DNA from: Paraphaeosphaeria minitans
Taxonomy: Eukaryota > Ascomycota > Dothideomycetes > Pleosporales > Didymosphaeriaceae
Direction: 5' to 3'
Assembly: GCA_015832175.1 (NCBI GenBank)
Contig: WJXW01000009.1
Span: 1,736,001-1,800,000 of the forward strand
Length of the DNA: 64,000 bases
The notes beneath the pieces were generated by a model. It searched no databases. It saw only the letters and a list, made by a program, of their open reading frames with translations, and had not been told where the DNA came from. The translations under genes were made by a program, and so were the position numbers. This document shows positions 33,951 to 45,300 of the stretch, piece after piece. The stretch's first letter is position 1; every line of letters starts with the position of its first letter.

Positions 33951-36090
33951 ATTAGGTACTTTGTGCAGCGTTTCCTTATGCAATCTAGTGTAGCCTAGGG
34001 CGTAACTTCTCTATTATTACTTCTAATAGGATAGCAGGTTCTTAAGAGTGGTCCTAACTTCGTTTTTCTATTAAAACTTATTTTTATTGTGTCCCTATAA
34101 AGACATTCCCTAATTTGCTCCTATCTAATTAGTTATTAGGCTCCTTTTCTTTCCTAGAAAGTAGTTGCTAGGCCTTCAAATACAGTTTATCCTAAGAAAA
34201 TATTAATTTAACTATAATACCTCTTACCTCTTAGGTTAGTGCTGCTATTAGGATAGAATTAGTATTTAGGGTGTTAATAAGTGCAACTAGCTCTTTATCT
34301 AATAGAGGAGCGGAGACTATTTAAGTACCCTTCTTTCTGCTAGCAGCTTTAGCTTCTAGTATAGCTTAGATAATACTCTCCTCTATTATCTAAGTAGGTT
34401 TTGAAGCTCTTTAGTTTACTTCTGTAACTACTACTTATAGCACTAATTTATTATTGTTAATTACTAGCAGAGGAGATCCTAGGCGGAATTTTCTAATCTA
34501 TAGCTAGGGATTAATCCTTACCCTTCTTTCTTAAAGGTCTCTTATTTAAGCCACTAACACTAGTTTACTCACTCTAGCCCCTATAACCCTTTTAATACTT
34601 AGTTAGTTCTATTATTCTTATAAGCTCTTTTCTACTACTCTAGTCCTAGCAGCATTTACTTCCTTAGTTATATTAATTTTCTTAGATAGGTAGGAGACCT
34701 CTAATAGGGTAGCGTAGAAGGCTTTAGCCCTTCTTATTACTTCTATCTCTAGCTCCTAGTCTCCCTACTTACTACTTGTTAACCTAAAATGCAATTTAAA
34801 ATACTATTTAATCTCCCTAAGTAGGTACTAGAGCTGTGCATCTTCCTAGGAGCAGGGTATAGGCCCTCTAAATTTCTCTATCTAAAGGTGTTTCAGGCTA
34901 TAGTAGAAGTTGAAAAACTAGCTATTAGTGTTAAAGATTTTATAGTACTAACCTCTTTTAATAAGGCCTTAGCACTAGGGGTAGTCCTTTATAATATGCC
35001 TAGTCTCTCTATAAGTCCTATAAGCCTAGGCTTAATATTCCTAATCGCGAATTACCTAAGTACCTACACTAGGGTTTATAATAGGGTTATAGGAGCTCTT
35101 AAATGTCCTATTATTACGTTCTATATAAAGAGTTAGCCCTATAAGCTTATTAAAAGCGTATTAGTTATTAGCTAGCTTATTAAGAATAAGACTAGCAGTA
35201 GTAGACATAGAAGCCTTCTATTACTTATATTCTTTTATAGTAAAGGTAAGTCCTCCTATCTTTATAATAACCTTTTAGACTTACGCATCTACTTCTTCCT
35301 TATAATTTTTATTTCCTCTTATTCTTATTTCCTCCTGTACTTTAAAGAACTTCCTAGGTAGTAGGATAAGTAGGATTACTAATAAAGTAGCTTTAGAACA
35401 AGCTAGATTTATAGTAACCTATCTCTCCTTCTACTACACAGCCCTAATTGCCTTATCCTAGTCTCTACACTAGCGAAGGAAATTATACATTTCTTGCACC
35501 TAATAGGTGTTTATATTACCTCCTCTTAGGCGACTTTCTATTAGCATTCTATATATAACTATAGTCTTATTGTCTTAGCTAAGACCTCTAAAAAAAAGAG
35601 TCCCTACTTCTATCTACATAATCTATAATTAGGTAAGGGCAGCTTAAGTATAGCTATTAAACTTATAGAAGTAGTTATTTAGTGCGATAAGCTACTAGCT
35701 TACTTTATTAAGCTAGCTCTTAAGGTAGGCTCTAGTTAATTTTTAGTATTCTAAGTCTATTAATAAGTACTTAGAGCAAAGTATCTTCTAGAAGTTTTCT
35801 TAGTTAACTAAAGCGCTTCTATAGGCTAGTAGCTTTACAATATCCCTTTAGTAGGTGCCTAAGTAGAAGTAAGGTAGCTTTTATTTCTTAAGCTCCTTAC
35901 TCTACTCTACTCTTTCTACTTAAAAGTTATAGTCCTCTAGAAAGGTAGTAATATTAATACTACTAAAGCTTAGTGCGTTACTATTGTTTAGGCTTAGAGT
36001 AAACTAAGCCACGTTTCTCTTTTAGGAGAAGCCTCCTATTCCTAGTCCTCTATCTTTAAACTATTTTCTTTTGTCTATGTCTTCTAAAAG
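33951..36090 (-). pseudogene. gag: gag of gypsy element D
   Basis: Minus-strand frame with long coherent stretches: one near 36010-35650 (S-S-I-N-I-T-T-F-L-E-D-Y, then helix-rich sequence) and one near 34800-34560 with Lys/Arg-rich words and A-K-A-F-Y-A-T-L-L-E-V. It lies upstream of pol on the same strand and fills the expected Gag position. I could not see a clear zinc knuckle. The limit with protease (about 33950) is approximate. The 82-codon plus-strand gap at 34888-35136 is the complement of this region. Confidence 0.68.
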
Positions 36091-36359
36091 GTAATTAGTA
36101 ATACCCTAGCTTATCTGGCTAGTGCTACTCTTAGTAAAGGTAGTTAGATAAACAGGGTTATTGCAAAACCTATATAAATCTATTTTATCTTCTTTTCTTA
36201 TTTTTCTTCTGTTGTCTGCTTATTCTTATGTTAGTTTTCTGTCAGCGATTTGGCTTTAGGTATACAGATAATAATCTCGCTTAATAGAATCCTACTACTA
36301 ATACCTTACTTCCCCTTTTGTCCCTAACTTAATTGTTGCTTAGACTAGAATTATTTAGG

Positions 36360-36900
36360 GTCTATTACATTCGCTCTTTCTAGGAGTCTAGTAGCTACTT
36401 AAAGGTTCTTTAGTCTATCACTCTTTCTACCTAATAGCTGCTTAAAAGTTTATTAGTCTATTATTATTTTATTCCTGGGTAACTAATAACTACTTAAAAG
36501 TCTATATAGTCTGTACTAGCACCAGATAGCTGCTCGAAAGTCTATTAGTCTATTGTTGTTTAGTTTCTAGGTAATTAGTGACTACTTAAAAGTCTATTAA
36601 TCTGTCTGTCTAGGCGACTAATAACTACTTAAAAGTCCATACAGTCTGTCTATCTATGTACCTAATAGCTACTCAAAAGTCTATTAGTCTATCGTTGTTT
36701 TGTTTCTAGGTAATTAGTGACTACTTAAAAGTCTATTAATCTGTCTGTCTAGGCGACTAATAACTACTTAAAAGTCTATACAGTCTGTCTGTCTTTATAC
36801 CTAATAGCTACTCGAAAGTCTATTAGTCTTGTCGCTCTATTCCTAGCTATTTAGCAGCTACTTAAAAGTCTACTAAACAGCTTCTATTAGTTCTTTAAAT
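36360..36900 (-). repeat. Degenerate tandem repeats in the D leader
   Basis: Variants of ctacttaaaagtctattagtctgt recur roughly every 50-60 bp, with higher-order units of about 120 bp (for example two near-identical blocks at about 36540-36660 and 36660-36790). They lie between the 5' LTR and gag, where packaging signals are expected. Confidence 0.75.
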
Positions 36901-36959
36901 ACTTGTCGCTATGCTTCTCTATATCTTTTTAAAAGCAGCCCTATGTCCCTCGCCAAAAT

Positions 36960-37190
36960 TGTTGTGTTATAGGTGCGTTTGCCTTAAGTAAGGAATATAA
37001 AAGAATAAGTTAAGTTCTCCTATCTAAAATCTATTATACAAATCCAACTACTCTAATTGTCTATTAGGTCTCTTTTGTGTCTTGTCTAGTTGGCGCTCTT
37101 TTACCTGTTCCCTAATCAGCTATCTTAAACGACAGCTGATTGGCCCTATGTTTCTCCGATTCTCCATCGTAGGCCAACCTTTACACTACA
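36960..37190 (-). repeat. 5' LTR of D (231 bp)
   Basis: Plus-strand ends TGTTGTGTTATAGG and CACTACA. It retains more CpA/TpG than the other D LTR. The 4-bp duplication ctat follows. Confidence 0.92.
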
Positions 37191-37194
37191 CTAT

Positions 37195-38290
37195 TAGGCC
37201 TAGCTATGTTATTTAGTGTCTTTACTGCTATCTATAGCACTGTCTTATTATTTATATAACTGTTAATTTTAGCTCTTAGGATGTTATATACTTAGTATAG
37301 TAATATATATGCTCTTTTAATCTTGCCTATAGTCTAGTGTGCCTCTACTAGCATTTGTCTATATTCTACTCTAACTATCTTTATATAATTCTAAAACTTA
37401 TTAGAAGTAAAGTTAGTTTCTAGGTTATAGATAATATAATCTAGTAGGCCTTAGTATATATTAATCTAGTATCTTATTAAGGTATTCTAGGTGTCTTGTG
37501 TAGTTATTAATCTTAGGAATTAGGCCGCCTAAAAGGATATGTCTATATTAATAATATATAGAATATCCTTTCTACTAATTTGTACAATATTAATAATAAT
37601 TTTATAGTTAAAGTATAAGTTATCTTAGATAAAGCACTTAAAGCGTCTTAGCGCTTAGTTATATAACTAGTAGTAGTAATAGAATTTTTTTACTTCTTCT
37701 AGTATAGAGCTCTCTACTTTATGCCCTACCTAAGTAAGAAGCTTATATAGTCTTTCTGTCTAAGGGTGTCTAAAATAGCGGTGTAGGTGTTAGAGTTCTA
37801 TTTCTGTAAAGAAGAGAGCTAATTCCTTATTACTAAGATTAAAAAAGGGGTAACCCTACTTTTATATAACTAGGACAATTGTACTGTCTCTTTATATAAT
37901 AACATCTAGGATATTATTAAAGTATACTCTAAGTCTATTAGCATCTACTAGTAATAGTAAGAATAGTATTAGGGAGTCTAGAATATAGTAGGTTACTATT
38001 TCTATAAGGTTAGTAATTTATATAGTGCCTAGAAATGTCTAGGAACCCTGTCCTCTAAAGCTAATATTAGTAGATCCTAGTAACTAGTTTACTTTAGTAG
38101 TTAGGTTTTTGTGTAAGTAGGTAGTAAGCTAGTCCTTTTCTACTATAGACACTTATATAGCGCCTATGTCCTAGAGTTCTCTTTAGTACTTTGTACGATA
38201 CTAACTGGCTAAAGTAAATAGTTATATAGGTTCCTCTATATTCTTATTATTTTTACTATATTAGATGTCTTTGCCAGTTATGCAATAAAG
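37195..38290 (-). pseudogene. pol: pol of C2, integrase-side piece
   Basis: Co-linear with C1 12405-13498 and includes the integrase-proximal region. It ends abruptly at the F LTR (38291). The remaining C2 sequence (gag, 5' LTR) is not found elsewhere in the window. Confidence 0.82.
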
Positions 38291-38702
38291 TGTTAAGATC
38301 TAAAGGCTAGGCCTCCTAGGATCTTTATATGTATCTATATTCGTTATTCGAGTGGTACAGCACAAAAGGTTACGTGACCTAATTAGTGTAATTAGAGCGC
38401 TAAGACAACTAATTAGACTAAGCACTTAATATACTAAGTAACTAATTAGTGCTTAATTAGTTTAATTAGAGCGATTAGTCCACTAATCGCTTAAAGTATA
38501 TAGGAACGCGAGGATAGGCTCTCTATACTTATATTTAATCTATTTATTTATCTATTATTTGGATTCTAGCAGACCAAATTATTAACTTATTACACTTTGT
38601 TAAGATACTAACATATTAATAAGACCTTCTACCTTCTATAAGTACTCTTACCTAAGAACTAACCTTAACCCTTTAGGACTAGCTACCCTCTTAGATTTAA
38701 TA
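38291..38702 (+). repeat. 5' LTR of F (412 bp, U3 type 3)
   Basis: It begins TGTTAAGATC and ends tttaata. The right ~210 bp from agtatatagg (about 38495) match the K and I LTRs; the left ~200 bp are different and contain repeats of aattagagcg and taattagt words. Confidence 0.88.
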
Positions 38703-38719
38703 TCTTAAACACCCTTAAC

Positions 38720-40377
38720 ATAAGTACTTTATAAACTTCTACCTCTTCTACAGCTTTAGGTGCCGCTAAGATTACTCCTATAAAGGATAGTAGTAAGGCG
38801 CATAAACCTAATCTCTACTTTAGTAAACAATCTTAAACTAACGTCTAGATTCTCTAGTTAGACCTCTACTTCTTTAACTTAGACAAATCTCTTAAAGATA
38901 AGAAAAAGGTTATTTTTGTAGCAATATACATGTAAAGAAATGCAGGATTATAGGTCTATCCCTATCTTAAAAAGTACCTAGGAATAGACTATAATAATAA
39001 TAACAATAATTACGTAAATAAGCACGCTAATGCAGTTAATATTATTAAGAATTATAAAACTTTAAGAAATGCCTTAAATAACTCTTTAGAATTACTAACA
39101 AAGACTCTATTTTAAAAGTAAAGATTTAGACTATAAGTCAGAAATAATTAGTAGCTAAGTATATAGCTAAGTTTTGTAGGTACGCTATACAGCTTAACTA
39201 GGATAATAAATCTCTTTAGGACATATACAAATAAGGACTTAAATAGAAACTACGCAAAGAACTCTTACGTAGTAGTGCGTAAATTACTAACCTTAAAGAA
39301 CTATATAAAGAAACTATTAGAATTAATAAAGAATAGTTTTTACTGTAATAAAAGCTCTACTAAAACCCTAAGGTAATAAGCTTTAGACAACTAGTAAAAG
39401 TAGTTTATAAGAACCCTATTAGAATTATCTAAAAGTAACAGCCAAGGAACTACTAGAAATACGAACTAATAGAAGATGTCTAGTTTAACTACATAAATAA
39501 AGGAAAAGGAGGAAGGATAGGCCTTAAGCAGCCTAATAAACGCGTTTCTAATAGAATTTAATAACTAATAACTAAGACCTATAAATGCTTTACATGTAGT
39601 AAACTAGGCCACATAGCTAGGAACTATAGATTAAAGAATAAAGTCTATTAAACTAAGTTAAATATACTAACTATTAAGGACTAAGAACCTAATAAAGAAC
39701 AGAAAGTTATTATAACGCTATTTAGTCACTAACGCGTTATACTAGAGTAAAGTAAGTAATTAGATTTACCTAACTTATAACTATACGAAGATCTGGAAGA
39801 TAACTCTAACATATACTATAATACAAAAGATGTAGAAGAGATACTAAAATTTCCTACTCCTTACCTATAAAGTAGGCGGGAAAAAGACAACCCTATATTA
39901 CCTAAGTATAAACTAAATGTTTAAGACTATATAGAACCCTACTAGGCACTAAGAAGGAATATAACCCTATAAAAATAAAAAGTTAGACTATGTACTAAAG
40001 TACTACCTAAACTACTAAAATCCTATATACTAATTCTGTATATAGACGTATTGCAAAGAACTAATATACGCACAATATAAGGCAGAAAAAGAAAAAAATA
40101 AGAAATAACCTAGAAGAAAACTACGCTGTAGATAGATATAGACAGACCACTGTATTACAGCTTATAACAAATACCTCTAGAATAAATAATAAGTAAAATA
40201 CTTTCCTTACCTTACGCTAAAGGGTAATAAATACTATAATATACTTATTAATAGAGACTATATATAACTATACTAGTACACATGTCTAAACTAAGACTGT
40301 AAATACTACTATATAGCCAAACGTTTAGATAGCTTTGCAAACTACCCTACGTAAGAAGTAATAACAGAACTACTAAT
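38720..40377 (+). pseudogene. gag: gag of element F, interrupted
   Basis: A probable ATG (now ATA at 38720-38722) starts a frame that reads through a retrotransposon Gag domain (words V-W/Z-I-L-x-L-D-L-Y-F, K-Y-I-A-K-F-C-R-Y-A). A CCHC zinc knuckle follows at about 39590-39640 (C-F-T-C-S-K-L-G-H-I-A-R-N, last Cys now Tyr), then the Cys/His-rich second half. The codon phase is constant from start to knuckle. It is cut at 40377 by element G. Stops are TAA/TAG. Confidence 0.88.
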
Positions 40378-40572
40378 TGTTGTGGTAAAAAGGGCTCGAA
40401 CTATCACAGGATATTCAGGAGCAGAGTTGTAAAGAATACAAAGAGCTGATTGTAGGAAAGGATGCCAAAAGGGCAGACTATATACAAAAGAAACGAGCCT
40501 CTTGGCAAGAATCCCGTGATCTAAATTAGTGGATCTAGAAAGAATCACAGAAGTGAGTGTTTTACTTTAACA
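40378..40572 (-). repeat. 3' LTR of G (195 bp)
   Basis: Plus-strand ends TGTTGTGG and TTTAACA. A 68-codon stop-free stretch on its minus strand (40342-40548) is incidental and runs out of the LTR into F gag. Confidence 0.92.
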
Positions 40573-40581
40573 CACCCCCTG

Positions 40582-40835
40582 GGTGATCGCTCAAAGCGGA
40601 TCACCTATCCTAAGAAGTAATCTGTAATTGTCTAAATCCTTCCTAAAGATCTTTAAAAAACCGTCTAAAGGCTATTTAAAGATTAAAAAACTATTAAGAA
40701 TCGTTCTTCTAAATCTCCTTATCTTAAGAACAGCGATTCTATCACCCCCTACTTATTGTGATAGTAAAACAATCACTGTTTATCTTTTAAATCACGAATC
40801 CTATCGTGAATTATGTCTAGAATCTCTTCTTCTAG
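40582..40835. repeat. Cluster of six inverted repeats in the G 3' region
   Basis: Hairpins: ggtgatcgc/gcggatcacc (40582-40605); taaagatcttta (40644-40655); agaatcg-ttctt with a bulged partner (40697-40740); ctatcac/gtgatag (40739-40764); tcacga/tcgtga (40792-40809); ctagaa/ttctag (40817-40835). An 83-codon open stretch (40628-40879) overlaps them, but its composition follows the palindromes and it has no ATG. Confidence 0.75.
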
Positions 40836-40879
40836 TAGGTTGGGAGCTCATAAGCGTGGCACAAAGGCCTAGAGCGTAA

Positions 40880-41204
40880 ACGCTTTTGTTCTACTACTCT
40901 TTTCGCTCACTTCCTATTAACTGTAAGGTAATTTCCCCGCTCTTACTAGCCAGCAAGTACAATAGGCAGGCGCGTTTTAATTAGGAAGGAGTAGTAGTAA
41001 GAGAAATAAGTAGTAAGGAAGGAGCGCATTTAGCGCTTAATAATTAGATAGGTAGTAGAGCATATAAGCCCTTTACTAGCGCTTAATCTTCTCTCTTTAA
41101 TCCTTTACTTTTAACGCTTTAACCTCCTATCTAATTTAAGCCTACTAGTTTAAGCTTTTAAATCCTACTACCTTACAGTAGGTTTTCTTCTTCTAATTAT
41201 TACC
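40880..41204. other. G: spacer before antisense ORF, nothing recognised
   Basis: No convincing frame on either strand; a tttag/ctaaa-rich stretch with fairly high retention of gcgc words. Confidence 0.5.
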
Positions 41205-42187
41205 TTACGCTCTTTCTATTGTTTAGAGCTTTACTAACTCTTTTAAATATCTAATAACCTAGCTAAAGCACGCGTAGTAAAAGCTGCAAAAGCTACTAAA
41301 TAAAGCTCCTAATCCTCCTGCTAAGATCCTCCTACTCTACTAGCTCCTCCTACCCTAGCTCTAGGCCCTTAGCGATCGCTTAGTGCTTTTAGACAAGTAA
41401 GCTGCTTAGGCTACTTAAAGGGAGCTCTAGCAGAAAAGAGTAATAGACGCTGCTATAATAACGCTTTAAGCTTAGGTAGGCGCTACTATACCTACTTTAC
41501 TTACTCTTACACTGCTATATATAGGGTTATCCTATTACTTTAGCTAATTTCGCTAATTATTTCTATAGCCAGCCGTATATTTAGACTCTAGCTATAGAGT
41601 TTATCCGCTATTAACTATTAGAGGGTGCTAATATAAGCTTTTATTCTAAGATTTGTTCTAGGTTTAGCTAATACTTTCTACAGGAGAGGCTAATTACTAA
41701 GCTGCGTAAGAGGGTTAAAGTAGCCTTATAAGCTCCTCCTCCTACTAGCAGTTAGGAAGAGTAAGCTTAGTACATAGCTACTATCCCACTCCCTCCCTCC
41801 TAGCTAATCCTTAGTAGAGGATAGGGTAATTACCCTCTTACTCCACCTATTAAGGAGCAGCGTGGTCGCAGCCAATACCCTAATTAAAATAGCTAAATAA
41901 GCGGCCTATTAGCTCTAAAGCAAAGTAGAGGCTAGGCAAGTGCTTCTCCTCCTACTAATTAAAGAAGGGGAAGCTAGGGTAAGCTATCACCTACTACTAA
42001 TTAAAGGAGAGGTAGAGGAGGTAAATAGGGTAAAGAATCACCTACTACAAAGAGGAGGAGAGGAGAAGGATAGGGAGAATCTCCTACTACTAATTATAGG
42101 GGAGATTCTCGCACCCCTGCGATTAAGCAAAGGAAGAAGAGGGTCTACATACTTATAGATAAGCTCTTTAATCTCCTCTTCCTCTAA
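41205..42187 (+). pseudogene. Antisense accessory ORF of copia element G (Gag-like, RG-rich)
   Basis: A long frame opposite to pol. The first part (about 41221-41500) reads in one phase, with Leu/Gln/Lys-rich heptads that look like a coiled coil. From about 41462 a second phase takes over, implying one indel, and continues to TAA 42185-42187. It contains a compact helical domain (A-N-F-A-N-Y-F-Y-S, then E-G-A-N-I-S-F-Y-S-K), a Pro-rich linker and a basic tail with four imperfect S-P-T-T-N-x-R-R-G units near 41950-42090. RG-rich tails commonly bind RNA, so an RNA-binding Gag-like role is possible, but this is inference. All stops are TAA/TAG. It converges with RNase H. Confidence 0.58.
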
Positions 42188-42309
42188 TTCTTATTCTCTC
42201 TTTAATCTTTTCTTCCTTTTCTTTTTCTTTTCTTATTTCTTAGCTCTAAATTAATAATTCTAAGTAGTTAACAGATTGTTTCTCTACTTACCTACTCTTA
42301 TTCTATAAT

Positions 42310-45300
42310 TATTGTGCTCGCATCTTACAGATTCAATAGCCTTTTAAATCTATTAAACTACTAATAAGTAAGAGCCTTTATAAGGCCATCTGCTAGCATT
42401 TCACTAGTTAGAAAATATTCTACTTAAAACAATCCTTTCGTATACTCTTACTATAACTACATATTCTAAATATCTACATGGCGCAGTTAAGTAGTGATTC
42501 TTTCGTTCTTTCTAATCACTAAACAAATAGTTTGAAGATTGTTGTAATAGACCTTCTATAAAGGTCCTAGATCTAGAGTAAGCTTAGTAAAGAATCTCTT
42601 AATCGCTATAGCTTCTTTACTTATATGTTTAAGCGCTAGAAGCTCTACTTCTATTATTAAAGTGGTAATTGTGTTCTATTAAGCTACTTTCTATAGGATA
42701 GCTCCTCTAAACAATAGGATAATATATCCATAGGAAGATCGCCGTAATATTAGATTATTAGCAAATAAGGCATCTCTATATATTAGCAGATTAGGTCCAT
42801 TGTAGCCACCAAAGACTATAGCCTACTATCTAGTTTAATAGAGGTAAAGAATCACACGATTAATAGCAGCAAAGTGTTCTTTACTTAGATTTGTTAGAAA
42901 GTGTAATAGCTTTAACACTACAAAGGCTATATCTAGGCGTAGTATAATCGCTGTGTAGAGAGCTAATCCCACCTCTTCTTAAAAGAGCTTTATTTATTAA
43001 GGAGTAGCTTCTCCTATACTTAGAACAAGATCTTCTGCCAATAGAGGTATAGAAGGGAAGCTCCTAGAGTTTAAAAGGTTAAACTTTTTCGTAATCTTAT
43101 TAATATAGGTATTATGGACTAGAGAAATTAATCTTACTTCTCTATCCCTAATCACTCAAACACCTAGGAACCACTCTACTAGTCCTTTTAATTTAATCTT
43201 ATATTTGTTCGCAATTTTCTTCTAAAAATCCAGGGCTTCTTTCTCTTTACTCTTGTAATAGAGAAGAAGAATGTCGTTAATATAAAATAGAACAATAATA
43301 CTTTAATCACTGTTAAAGAAAAGGCATGGCTCTTCTAGCGAAGCTAAGAGTCTATAAAATCGAAGTGATCCTGTAAATTCCTTATACTAAAGAAGTGGTA
43401 AATCTCTTAAGCTATACAAAGCTTAATTTAATCTTACACACTTTTCTGGCTTTTTAAAACTATTAGGTAATTCACAAGTTACTAGATTGGCAGCTGTAAT
43501 AAAAGCATTTAGAAACGCTCCTACTACATTAAATTATAAGATTTCTAGATCAAATTCTGCTGCTAGAGCTACAGCTAATTAAAAAGATCTTACTACTAGG
43601 GTAGTAGTATAGGTGGAGTAGAGAGTATTCTTTTTTTAAAGATCTCCTTTTACAACAATTCGAGCTTTGCACTTTTTAAAGTATCTATTTTAATTAAACT
43701 TATAGGTAAAGACCTACTTTAAAGGGAGTAGTCGCTCTAACACCTCTAATTATTCAATCTCTGTCTAGGTACCTTTATCTTACAAAGTCGAGATCTCCTT
43801 GTAAGCAGTAAGGAGGAATAGCTTCCTATATAGATAATTATAAAGGTGTTTCTATAGGGTTGGCTTTAGTATAAGCTCATCTCTGTGAGTCTAAGCTGCA
43901 TAAGACGCTCCAGGCGCCTTTCTAAGCATAGAAGCGAATACTATCGCATTTAGTATAATATATTCTTCTTGCTTAGACTAGGCCTCTACTACTCCTAGTA
44001 TAAACATGTGCTCTAATATTACATTAAGATCACTTTAAAGATAATTAGCGATTAGTGCATAAGCACCCAGCTTCTACCTACCCCCTAGCTAATCGTCCTA
44101 ATTATTTTACTTCCTTAATCTTCGCAATAGCAGATAGCGATTTATTAGTTAGTTAATTTCTAGTGCTTTACTACAATTTCGCCTACTTATTCTACTTACC
44201 TCTAGATAGATCTGCCTTCGCCTTTAGCGCGCTAGTGGGTTATCTGCTTTATTTGGCGTAATTAAGTTATCTGCGCCAGGTTAATTAGCAACCCAATTAG
44301 TTTCTACTAATAAATAGGGTATTAAATCCCTAGATTCTGGCGGGCCAGCTCTCCTAGTAGTGTTCTGGTAGCTACCAGATATCTCTTAATTGCTTAACAG
44401 ATTACCCCTAAGATTACCTGGCTCTAGTGTCTGGTTAGGGGTCACAAGTCCTGTGCTTCCTTTCCCACTTAAGCGAATTCTTAGCTACTAGCTGGCTAAG
44501 CCTACAGCTCGCTTAGTAGTAGGTACCTTAGGTTCCTAATTACTTAGCTAGCCTACTTCGCTTTTAATCGCCTAAAGGTCACCTATAGGTCTAGTAGCGG
44601 TTCTTATATACTTATTTATTTTAGGAAGAATATTAAGCGCGTTTTTATACACTTCTCTTAAATCGTTTAGCTCTCCTTCTTAGAGGCTTTCTACTATTTT
44701 TAACACTTCTATCTTTAGAATAGATTGTTCCTCTAATCTTTTATAGAATAAGGACTTATTAAACCTTACGTTTCGTGTGGTAATTACCTAATTAAGCTAG
44801 GGAATCTATATTTAGTAGATATTAGAAGCTTTGTAGCCTACTAGGTATCTAATATGGCCCCTAGGATTTACTTTAAATCCTCTTCTATCTCGCCCAGCTG
44901 CACGCTCCCAATCTAAAGGGTAAGCTTGGCAGCTATAGGCGTAGACAGCACTCTAGTTTAGACAAAGATTGGCTGTCCTATATTGTGTTTTTGCTAGTTC
45001 GAAATAACAAAAATATTGTCTAAACTAAGCATCTAACGTTTTATTAGGTGATTAATAGCCTAATGCTAGGCTAGGAATTATTCCTTAGAGCTAGCATGCC
45101 GCTTATATAATCTTAGGCTAGAGATTTAATGGTAGATTTGCGCTTATTTACATTTTAATTACTTTTATTATAAGCTCCTGGCCTACTCTTTCTATAGCGC
45201 CATTAGGCTCATGCGTATAGGGCGGTGGTCTACTAATTATTATCCCTTCCTAATTAGCCTAAAATTCGTACTAGGATTTCCCTCTCTATAGAAGTGTTGC

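Larger units (their letters stand above)
27582..37190 (-). mobile_element. Element D: complete Ty3/gypsy element, minus strand (9609 bp)
   Basis: Two 231-bp LTRs (27582-27812, 36960-37190) are flanked by the 4-bp duplication ctat (27578-27581, 37191-37194), and the empty site is visible in C1. Orientation is minus: RT reads on the minus strand, and a purine tract (agaaaagagggaggaaaa on the minus strand) lies just inside the left LTR. Minus-strand order is LTR, repeat-rich leader, gag, protease, RT, RNase H, integrase, antisense frame, LTR. It is much longer than the A family and unrelated in LTR sequence. Confidence 0.93.
20460..38290 (-). mobile_element. Element C2: Ty1/copia, minus strand, broken by C3, solo LTR, D and F
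   Basis: The second C copy begins with its 3' LTR (20460-20697) and continues with the antisense frame to 21852. It resumes after C3 at 25014, after the solo LTR at 27123, and after D at 37195, and stops at 38290 where the F LTR begins. Each break is seamless against C1, which proves that C3, the solo LTR and D inserted into C2. Gag and the 5' LTR are not in the window. Confidence 0.92.
38291..40377 (+). mobile_element. Element F: chromovirus of the A group, 5' end, interrupted by G
   Basis: A 412-bp 5' LTR is followed by gag that is nearly identical in layout to K. At 40377 the G element interrupts it (target ctaat). F resumes for only 25 bp at 47696-47720 before H begins. Its pol and 3' LTR are missing through the H/I rearrangement. 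Confidence 0.9.

Noticed and set aside
34888..35136. 82-codon plus-strand ORF
   Set aside because: Antisense of D gag; no conserved features and no second copy to support it, unlike the 3' antisense frames.
27813..37000. Plus-strand orientation for element D
   Set aside because: RT, polypurine tract and gag all read on the minus strand; only the accessory frame is on the plus strand.
40342..40548. 68-codon minus-strand ORF
   Set aside because: It spans the junction of F gag and the G LTR, so it cannot be an ancestral gene.
40628..40879. 83-codon plus-strand ORF in the G 3' region
   Set aside because: It has no ATG and coincides with a cluster of palindromes; treated as structured non-coding sequence.
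41940..42158. 72-codon plus-strand ORF rich in Leu/Lys
   Set aside because: Out of phase with the longer antisense frame of G, which explains the repeat structure (S-P-T-T-N-x-R-R-G) better.
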